Program-made: the position numbers and the translations under genes
Source of the DNA: Pelagicoccus mobilis
Lineage (GTDB): Bacteria > Verrucomicrobiota > Verrucomicrobiia > Opitutales > Opitutaceae
NCBI RefSeq assembly: GCF_016595505.1
Contig: NZ_JAENIL010000006.1
Coordinates: forward strand, 146,494-210,493
DNA length: 64,000 nucleotides
Direction: 5' to 3'
Notes under the pieces: generated by a model
Told to the model about the DNA's origin: nothing
Database searches by the model: none
The model's input: only the letters and a program-made list of their open reading frames with translations
Shown: positions 57,744 to 64,000 of the stretch, one piece after another
How positions within the stretch are numbered: position 1 is the stretch's first letter
Layout of the letters: each line of letters begins with the position of its first letter

Positions 57744-60700
57744 ATGAACAAATACAAACTAAGCGGAGGTACGACCCGAGCGATCGCACTCGGATCCGCC
57801 CTCCTAATTGCCCCCCTCGGCTTCTCTCAAGACGATGAAGAAGACGATGTTTTTGAATTGTCGCCCTTCACAGTTGAAGGCAGCGAAAATTCCGGATATC
57901 GAGCCACCTCCACCCTCGCTGGTACCCGTATCCGCACCGACCTCAAAGACGTTGGCTCCGCCATCTCCGTGGTAACCGAAGAGTTTCTTCGCGACACCTC
58001 GGCCACCGACAACGAATCCCTCCTCATTTATACCACCGGCACCGAAGTCAGTGGTACTCGAGGAAATTTCGCGGGAGGTGGAGACAGCAATCTCATCGAT
58101 ACCGACACCCAGAGATTGCGTCCTAACCAGTCCACTCGTGTTCGTGGTCTCGCCGCTGCGAACAACACTCGCGACTTCTTCATCACGGACATTCCTTGGG
58201 ACTCCTACAACGTTGACCGCATCGACCTGCAACGTGGTCCTAACTCGATTCTCTTCGGACTGGGCTCTCCTGCTGGAGTCATCAACGCTACAACCAATTC
58301 AGCCAATTACGAGGACGGCGGAGACGCGGAAGTACGTTTCGGCAGCTACGGCTCCATGCGCTTCACCATCGATTACAACAAGGTAATCCTAGAGGACGAA
58401 CTGGCCATACGCGTCTCCGGCCTCGCTGAGGACCAGAAGTACATGCAGGAAGGCTCCTTCGAGGAGGACGAACGCTACTTCGTCGCGTTGAAATGGGATC
58501 CTAAGTTCCTCGCTTCCGACACCTCGCGTACAACCCTCCGCGCCAACTACGAAAAAGGAGACATCGAAGCGAACCGCCCTCGCATAATTCCGCCGGTCGA
58601 CCGAATCACTCAGTGGTTCCGCCCGCATAGCGAAGACGCAAGCAGCGGTATGGCGAAGCAAACTTTCGACGCGGTCGACGTGAACAACACCGACCTCACT
58701 AACGGGCATCCGGACTATACGCCTTGGGGTGGTTTCGCTCTCGGACGCATCTTCGGTAGTGCCGTTGCTGTCTACGACGACGTTTATCAATCCACGAACA
58801 ACAGCTGGTTTATAGGCGGTACCGCCCAATACGTCGGCGGCGAAACCTACCAAGGTGTTCACGCCTTCGATGCATTCGCAAAGAATGCCGTCGCCGGACA
58901 GGGGCTTCCCGCGGGAGCGACCGGCCGAGGTCTTCCAGGTTCGAACGTCGGTGCTTACAAGTCTGTTACACTCTCTGATCCGACGATCTTCGACTTCTAT
59001 AACAAGCTGATCGACGGCCCCAACAAGAGCGAAGAGCAATCCTGGGAATCGTACAACCTCTCACTCTCCCACAGCATGCTGGACAACAAGCTCAACTTCG
59101 AGCTCGTTTACGACAAGCAGGAGTACCAAGACCGCCAGACCAACATTCTGGACAACTCTGGTCAGTCCATCTCCATCGACATCATGGAGACGCTGCCAAA
59201 CGGTTCCGGCGTTGGAACTCCCAACCCGAACCTCGGTCGTCCATTCATCGGTGGCGAAGCTCAAAATAACTTCTTCAACACTATCGATCGGGAGAACCTG
59301 CGTCTAACCGGATACTACAGCCTAGACTTCCGTAAGTCCGAATCCGAAACCCTAGCGAATCTGCTCGGACACCACGACTTCACGGCCTTGTACGCGAATT
59401 CCACCGTGGACTCGAGATCCGCTTCTTGGATACGGGCCGTTTCCCAAAACATCAACCCCCAGTCTTCTATCACTGCGGGTGGACGTTACATCCCGAACAT
59501 CGTTTACATCGGCGATAGCCTACTAAACGCAAGTTCGGCCTCCGGAGCGAATCTCAACGCCCTGCAGACAAAGATTGGTCCTAGTGCCGGTAGCGCTTAC
59601 TACCTCAATGGCGATGGCGTATCCACTCTTGGACCTGTAGACGTCTGGGACGCTGAAAACGGGGCCCTTGACAGCCTTTGGAGAGCTGGATCGCTCTCCC
59701 GCGACGAAATCACCTCCAAGGCGTTCATTTGGCAGGGTTACCTCTTCGACGGTCTCGTTGTTCCACTCTTTGGATACCGCGATGATAGCGCCGACGCGGC
59801 AAACGCTGGGAACATTCCAAACAATCCAAACGGACCAGGAGGCAGCAAATTGCCATTCTCACCGGATTGGCAGGTCCCCAACGGGCCATCGGAAGTCGAC
59901 ACTGCAAACAACAAGACCTTCGCAAGCGTTAGCGGCATCAACCGCACCTTCTCACTGGTTGTTCACTCCCCAGAATCGGTACGCGACGCCCTCGGTGGAT
60001 TCGGCGTTAGCTTGACCTACTCGAACTCCGAAAACTTCCGCCCAGACGCAAGCCGTCAGGACCTGATCGGAAATCCGATCGATGCGACAACGGGTGAAAC
60101 CGAGGAGTATGGTATCGTGATTAGCTCTCGTGACAATCGCTTTAACTTCAAGGTCAACAAGTACGAAACCAACGTGTTCAAGGATACGCTCAGTAGCTCT
60201 TCGATCGCCAACTCCTACATGATCGGTGCAGGTGAAGGCTGGGGCAACATGTTCGCAGTTTGGGCGGATGCGGCCAACAATGGTTTCGACACCAATAACT
60301 ACGCGCTCACCGTCCCCGACGCTCCATACGATCCAGTAGACAACCCCTACATCGATCCCAACATCACCAGCCTCCAGTACCAGCCACATCCAGGTCAGAG
60401 CATTGCTGATGCCCTTGCCGAACAGGAAGCTGCCTTGGGAGCGATTCTCAATCGCGATAACAACATGAACGATCCAGAGTTCGCCCAATTCCTCAGCTTC
60501 TGGAACCAGGACTGGACGCAGGTTACCGCGGAAGCGGGATGGGGAGCTGGCGGATTCGCATGGGCCGGTGAACCAGGTACCTTCGCCGTAACAGGCGATA
60601 CCGTGTCAGAAGGATATGAATACGAACTCTTCTGGCAACCGACCGAAAACTGGAACATCGCCCTCAACGCTTCTAAAACCGAAGCGAAGCGACTCAACAT

Positions 60701-61262
60701 CGCCAGTTCATACGCCAGCTTCGTTGAAAAGCGTTGGGAGCTGTACCAAGGTGCCTATGGAGACGTTCGCCTCTGGGGCCCTGGCAACACCTCGGAAACG
60801 ATCCGCTCCAAGTTCGGTAGCGAGTTCTATTCGAACTTCACCCTATTCCAGCTCCTCAACGACTCCAACGTCGCTGAACTCCGCCCATGGCGCTACAACC
60901 TGGTCACCAATTACAGCTTCAGCGACGGCAAGCTCGGTGGACTCAGCGTCGGTGGTGCCCTCCGCTGGCAGGACGACGTAGTAACCGGCTACGCCCTCGA
61001 AGGAAGCGGCACATTTGAAGACCCATGGGCCCTCGATACCGAAAACCCGCATCGCGGGGGATCCGAGTCGAACGTGGACTTCTGGGCCGCCTACCAAATG
61101 CAGCTCAACGACAAGCTTCACTGGAGAATGCAGCTCAACGTCAGAAACGCGTTTGACGACGAAAGGCTTATCGCGATCACGACCCAACCGGACGGGTCAC
61201 CGGCGACCTCCCGCATAGCGGAAGGACAGACTTGGACGATCACAAATACCTTCAGTTTCTAA
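57744..61262 (+). CDS. TonB-dependent receptor, long verrucomicrobial type (1172 aa)
   Basis: Signal peptide 1-28 (ends LGFSQ), acidic stretch DDEEDD, then VFELSPFTVEGSENSGYRA. The plug at about 55-200 includes VVTEEFLRDTSATD, TRVRGLAAANNTRDF and RIDLQRGPNSILFGLGSPAG. The barrel of more than 950 residues ends in GQTWTITNTFSF. Paralogue of the receptor at 48780. No SusD-like gene adjoins, as is usual outside Bacteroidota. It is probably the outer-membrane importer for products of the divergent sialidase and/or the GH63-like enzyme that follows. It has a structured leader upstream and a strong terminator at 61295, so it is likely a single-gene transcript with some readthrough. Confidence 0.93.
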   Translation: MNKYKLSGGTTRAIALGSALLIAPLGFSQDDEEDDVFELSPFTVEGSENSGYRATSTLAGTRIRTDLKDVGSAISVVTEEFLRDTSATDNESLLIYTTGTEVSGTRGNFAGGGDSNLIDTDTQRLRPNQSTRVRGLAAANNTRDFFITDIPWDSYNVDRIDLQRGPNSILFGLGSPAGVINATTNSANYEDGGDAEVRFGSYGSMRFTIDYNKVILEDELAIRVSGLAEDQKYMQEGSFEEDERYFVALKWDPKFLASDTSRTTLRANYEKGDIEANRPRIIPPVDRITQWFRPHSEDASSGMAKQTFDAVDVNNTDLTNGHPDYTPWGGFALGRIFGSAVAVYDDVYQSTNNSWFIGGTAQYVGGETYQGVHAFDAFAKNAVAGQGLPAGATGRGLPGSNVGAYKSVTLSDPTIFDFYNKLIDGPNKSEEQSWESYNLSLSHSMLDNKLNFELVYDKQEYQDRQTNILDNSGQSISIDIMETLPNGSGVGTPNPNLGRPFIGGEAQNNFFNTIDRENLRLTGYYSLDFRKSESETLANLLGHHDFTALYANSTVDSRSASWIRAVSQNINPQSSITAGGRYIPNIVYIGDSLLNASSASGANLNALQTKIGPSAGSAYYLNGDGVSTLGPVDVWDAENGALDSLWRAGSLSRDEITSKAFIWQGYLFDGLVVPLFGYRDDSADAANAGNIPNNPNGPGGSKLPFSPDWQVPNGPSEVDTANNKTFASVSGINRTFSLVVHSPESVRDALGGFGVSLTYSNSENFRPDASRQDLIGNPIDATTGETEEYGIVISSRDNRFNFKVNKYETNVFKDTLSSSSIANSYMIGAGEGWGNMFAVWADAANNGFDTNNYALTVPDAPYDPVDNPYIDPNITSLQYQPHPGQSIADALAEQEAALGAILNRDNNMNDPEFAQFLSFWNQDWTQVTAEAGWGAGGFAWAGEPGTFAVTGDTVSEGYEYELFWQPTENWNIALNASKTEAKRLNIASSYASFVEKRWELYQGAYGDVRLWGPGNTSETIRSKFGSEFYSNFTLFQLLNDSNVAELRPWRYNLVTNYSFSDGKLGGLSVGGALRWQDDVVTGYALEGSGTFEDPWALDTENPHRGGSESNVDFWAAYQMQLNDKLHWRMQLNVRNAFDDERLIAITTQPDGSPATSRIAEGQTWTITNTFSF

Positions 61263-61294
61263 ATCGTTTTTGATCGGACGATTTGGATTGTGGT

Positions 61295-61328
61295 GCGCTC
61301 CTGGGTTGGGATCCAGGAGCGCTTTTTT
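61295..61328 (+). terminator. Rho-independent terminator after the TonB receptor gene
   Basis: GCGCTCCTGG and CCAGGAGCGC form a perfect 10-bp stem with an 8-nt loop (GTTGGGAT), followed at once by TTTTTT, 32 bp after the stop at 61262. The clearest terminator in the window. Confidence 0.92.
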
Positions 61329-61390
61329 GCCTCAAAAACGTGTCCCTCAGCCCTCATTCTCTCCTGTACTATAATTTGCAGTCTAAAATC

Positions 61391-61410
61391 GTTCACAAAT
61401 TCTGGTGAAC
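61391..61410. promoter_or_regulatory. Inverted repeat ahead of the GH63-like gene
   Basis: GTTCAC-8 nt-GTGAAC, with perfect 6-bp arms, about 86 bp before the chosen start at 61496. Candidate operator; only one copy seen. Confidence 0.35.
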
Positions 61411-61495
61411 ATTGGACGAATACCATTCGTTTCGGACAAACCTTAAAGCCATCACGATCGCGAGTACCCTACTCACCTCATTACGATTTACCCGT

Positions 61496-63127
61496 ATGCC
61501 CCCCTTCACTTCAGCCATTGCATCAACCTTAACGTTTGCTCTTCTCTGCTCCGCTAGCGTTCAAGCAAATGAAGTTTCCAAAGAACGCGGACTCTACTAC
61601 TCCAAGAAAAAATACGAGCCCACTCCTCTTCCTTCGTTCGAAGAAGCGAAGCCAAAACTTCCTCACCCCATTCTAGATGGAGATCCAGGCTGGATCGACA
61701 TGTATTGGAAATGCTGGGATATCGCCTACCAAGGACTCAAAAGTCCAGAGCCGAATTCTGGGTTTGTCTCCAACTGGCTCGACGAGGCCTTCAGTCCAAA
61801 TGTTTTCCAGTGGGACACTATTTTCATGATGCTTTTTGCCCGCTACGGGCACCACGAGTTTCCGGCGATCCAGTCACTCGATAACTTCTACGCAAACCAA
61901 CTCCCGAGCGGCTATATCTGCCGTGAAATCCGGGAACGCGATGGCACCTTCATTCATTTCGACTACGATGGTGGGCTATTTTCTCAGTACGGTTGGAAAA
62001 ACTCGATAAACCCGCCTCTTTTCGCTTGGGCCGAAGTCGAATCGTATCGACTCACCGGAGACAAAACACGATTCGCTAGCGTCTTGCCGGTTCTCGAAAA
62101 ATACGCCGAGTGGCTAAACCGTGACGGCGACCCCGATGACCTCGACTGGCAAAACAATGGCCGTATTTCCAAGACCGCAGCGCACAAGCTCTACTGGAAC
62201 ACCCCTCTAGGCAGCGGCATGGACAACTCGCCCCGCCCCGCCCAGAAAGGATCCGGCTGGGTAGAAATGTCATCGCAGATGGTTATCATGTACAATCATC
62301 TTGCCATCATCGCCGACGAACTCGACGAAACCGAAAAAGCTGGCTTTTTCCGCGAACAAGCTTCGCAGATCTCTGACAGAATCAACCATTGGTGTTGGAA
62401 CGAAGAAGACGGCTTCTACTACGATGTTCTTGCCGATGGAACTCAGTTTCCCAAGAAAACAATGGGAGGTTTTTGGCCCCTGCTCGCCAACATTGCCTCC
62501 CCGGAACAAGCGGATCGCCTTGTAGCCCACCTCAAAGATCCAGACGAATTCTGGCGGCCCATGATTTTTCCTTCACTTGCCGCGGATGAAGAGGAATACC
62601 ACCCGCTCGGCAATTATTGGCGGGGCGGAGTCTGGGCCCCGACGAATGTCATGGTCGTGAAAGGCCTACAACAATATGGATACGAATCCTTTGCCGCCGA
62701 AGCTACGGAAAAATACCTCGCTGGCTTGTACCGTGTTTTTCAAGACAAAGGCACCGTATTCGAGAACTACGCGCCAGACTCCTTTCAACCGGGGGCAGGT
62801 GGACATGGTTCCCTTCCCGACTTTGTCGGCTGGACAGGCTGCGGTCCGATCCAACTCCTTTTCGAAAATGTCATGGGACTCCGCCCAGAGGGTATCAATC
62901 ACCGTCTCACCTGGAAAATACGCCGCACCGACCGCCACGGCGTCACTCAGTTACGCATCGGCGACGCAACTCTAGATCTACTTTGCGAAGCGCGTGATTC
63001 TATCGACTCGCCAGCAAGAATCATCCTCAAGTCAGACCACCCATTTACCATCGAACTCAAAGGCCCAGTCGAAACCAAACGAGTCGAACTCTCCCCGAGC
63101 AAACGTATCGAATTAACCATAAGATAG
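61496..63127 (+). CDS. Secreted (alpha/alpha)6-barrel glycosidase, GH63/GH37 (MGH1-like) group
   Basis: 543 residues from ATG at 61496 with signal peptide MPPFTSAIASTLTFALLCSASVQA; an ATG at 61412 would add 28 residues and hide it. Typical toroid motifs: FQWDTIFMMLFARYG, Asp243 in GSGMDNSPR (general acid), GSGWVEMSSQMVIMYNHL, GNYWRGGVWAPTNVMV, and Glu423 in VFENYAPDS (general base), then FVGWTGCGPIQLL. It probably hydrolyses alpha-linked glucosides or mannosides in the periplasm. It begins about 170 bp after the terminator of the TonB receptor gene, on the same strand, so it has its own promoter. The C-terminal 80 residues form a small beta-sandwich (VTQLRIGDATLDLLCEARD). Confidence 0.87.
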   Translation: MPPFTSAIASTLTFALLCSASVQANEVSKERGLYYSKKKYEPTPLPSFEEAKPKLPHPILDGDPGWIDMYWKCWDIAYQGLKSPEPNSGFVSNWLDEAFSPNVFQWDTIFMMLFARYGHHEFPAIQSLDNFYANQLPSGYICREIRERDGTFIHFDYDGGLFSQYGWKNSINPPLFAWAEVESYRLTGDKTRFASVLPVLEKYAEWLNRDGDPDDLDWQNNGRISKTAAHKLYWNTPLGSGMDNSPRPAQKGSGWVEMSSQMVIMYNHLAIIADELDETEKAGFFREQASQISDRINHWCWNEEDGFYYDVLADGTQFPKKTMGGFWPLLANIASPEQADRLVAHLKDPDEFWRPMIFPSLAADEEEYHPLGNYWRGGVWAPTNVMVVKGLQQYGYESFAAEATEKYLAGLYRVFQDKGTVFENYAPDSFQPGAGGHGSLPDFVGWTGCGPIQLLFENVMGLRPEGINHRLTWKIRRTDRHGVTQLRIGDATLDLLCEARDSIDSPARIILKSDHPFTIELKGPVETKRVELSPSKRIELTIR

Positions 63128-63443
63128 GGCTAGGATACCGCGACTCTTCACTCGCGCGGCCACTCTTATCGTTCACTCAAGCCGAGACTACTACCTCGGG
63201 AGAATAAAACAGGAATTCATCGATGTCCGAAAGCCCCTTGCGAGAGCGATCATCGCCCCTGCAAAGCGAAAAGACAGACCCGAAAAAGACGACAAATAGC
63301 CTCTGTTTCTAAATGGCCGATTTTGCATGTGGGGCGCTTCAGGATCGGTATTTTGACATGCTTTGAGTCGAAATGCCTCAACCTTTCGCTCGCTTCTCAG
63401 TTACAAGTCTCAAAACTCAAATTTCTAATCTCCCCACGAAGCC
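63128..63443. other. 316-bp gap without a gene
   Basis: No open frame with recognisable content. A short stem CCGAG...CTCGG near 63182-63199 is not followed by T residues. I see no clear promoter motif. Confidence 0.45.
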
Positions 63444-64000
63444 ATGAAACTGAAATTCTTAAGTGTCATAGTCGCCGCACTCTTACTTCACCAACACGCG
63501 AATCCCCAGGACCTGTCCTACAATGAAGCCCCCGCCGTTCCTTACTACTCCGGCCAATCTCCCGACAGCTATCAAGCAGACAAGATGCGTCTGGACATCC
63601 ACTATCCGGATACGGCTGATTCCGTCCCCACAATCATCTGGTTCCACGGTGGTGGCTTGACCGGAGGGCAAAGAGAGATTCCCCAAGCCTTGAGAGAGAA
63701 AGGCTTCGTCATAGTAGCTCCTAGCTACCGACTATCCCCAAAGGTCGAAGCCGAGACGTGTATTCAGGACGCGACTGCTGCAGTCGCATGGACCCTGAAG
63801 AACATTGATCAGTACAATGGAGATCCAAATCGTATTTTCGTCTCCGGACATTCAGCAGGCGGATACCTCGCCCTCATGAGCGTTATGGATAAGGCACGAC
63901 TGGCCAAGCATGGTATCGACGCGAATTCGATCGCAGGCCTTATCCCCTTTAGCGGTCATACGATCACTCACTTCACAGTGCGCGCTGAGCGTGGCATCCC
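63444..64000 (+). CDS. Secreted alpha/beta hydrolase (esterase/lipase family), C-terminus beyond the right edge
   Basis: 185 codons are visible from ATG at 63444 without a stop. The signal peptide is short (MKLKFLSVIVAALLLHQHANPQ). The core matches BD-FAE/hormone-sensitive-lipase-like esterases: oxyanion motif WFHGGGLTGG, then VAPSYRLSP, QDATAAVAWTLKNI and nucleophile Ser in SGHSAGGYLALM (about residue 137). The Asp and His of the triad would lie past base 64000. It probably removes acyl groups from sugars. It follows the GH63-like gene on the same strand after 316 bp. Confidence 0.85.
   Translation, partial: MKLKFLSVIVAALLLHQHANPQDLSYNEAPAVPYYSGQSPDSYQADKMRLDIHYPDTADSVPTIIWFHGGGLTGGQREIPQALREKGFVIVAPSYRLSPKVEAETCIQDATAAVAWTLKNIDQYNGDPNRIFVSGHSAGGYLALMSVMDKARLAKHGIDANSIAGLIPFSGHTITHFTVRAERGI

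Overview
The window looks like a chromosomal polysaccharide-utilisation region from a marine-type Verrucomicrobiota bacterium, probably class Opitutae. This is inferred from gene content, not from a marker gene. The supporting signs are two very long TonB-dependent receptors with N-termini of the form ELSPFxVE...GYRATSTxAG, no SusD partners, many S1 sulfatases, propeller-type hybrid sensor kinases, C-terminal calcium-repeat tails on secreted hydrolases, and few Shine-Dalgarno sequences. No tRNA, rRNA, CRISPR array, phage gene or intact insertion sequence was recognised.

Layout. 1-4583 (minus): a tightly packed operon of a sodium/solute symporter, a secreted parallel beta-helix protein and a GHL6-type putative glycosidase running off the left edge. 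4584-5414: no intact gene. 5415-14261 (minus): a multidomain clan-A-like glycosidase, two related sulfatases and a TonB receptor. 14801-17409 (plus): a LacI-family regulator and a sulfatase lacking an evident signal peptide. 17410-18065: non-coding, containing a 169-bp MITE-like element. 18066-22372 (minus): a GH29 alpha-L-fucosidase, a fourth sulfatase and an SGNH hydrolase. 22627-26475 (plus): a GH1 beta-glucosidase and a second TonB receptor. 26731-27738 (minus): a GH43 enzyme. 27944-28933: a yiaK/dlgD-like 2,3-diketo-L-gulonate reductase broken by one in-frame TGA at a conserved Trp. 29092-38151 (plus): an alpha/beta esterase, two GH2 enzymes and a CocE/NonD hydrolase. 38158-41784: a NarL-type response regulator, a histidine kinase with OB-fold-like periplasmic repeats, and a second, closely similar regulator. 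41791-52520 (minus): a propeller hybrid kinase, a GH/CBM13/FN3/LamG protein and a 1246-residue TonB receptor. 52779-55967 (minus): a second propeller kinase split by an in-frame TAA. 56070-57227 (minus): a GH33 sialidase, divergent from 57744-61262 (plus), a fourth TonB receptor with a strong terminator. 61496-64000 (plus): a GH63/GH37-like glycosidase and a truncated esterase.

How it may work. Outer-membrane receptors import oligosaccharides. Periplasmic sulfatases, esterases, fucosidase, sialidase, GH2, GH43 and GH63-like enzymes strip and trim them, and GH1 and the symporter act at or inside the inner membrane. The sulfatase, fucosidase and sialidase set suggests sulfated, fucose-containing and acylated glycans, but the real substrates cannot be read from sequence.

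The most interesting observation is a G/C-armed palindrome of the form CCCC(C)AATT(N)GGGGG. It occurs ahead of the esterase gene (28990), ahead of the GH2-GH2-CocE operon (30618), between the divergent response-regulator and kinase genes (about 38883), and ahead of a TonB receptor gene (52731). It may define one NarL-type two-component regulon that ties these units together.
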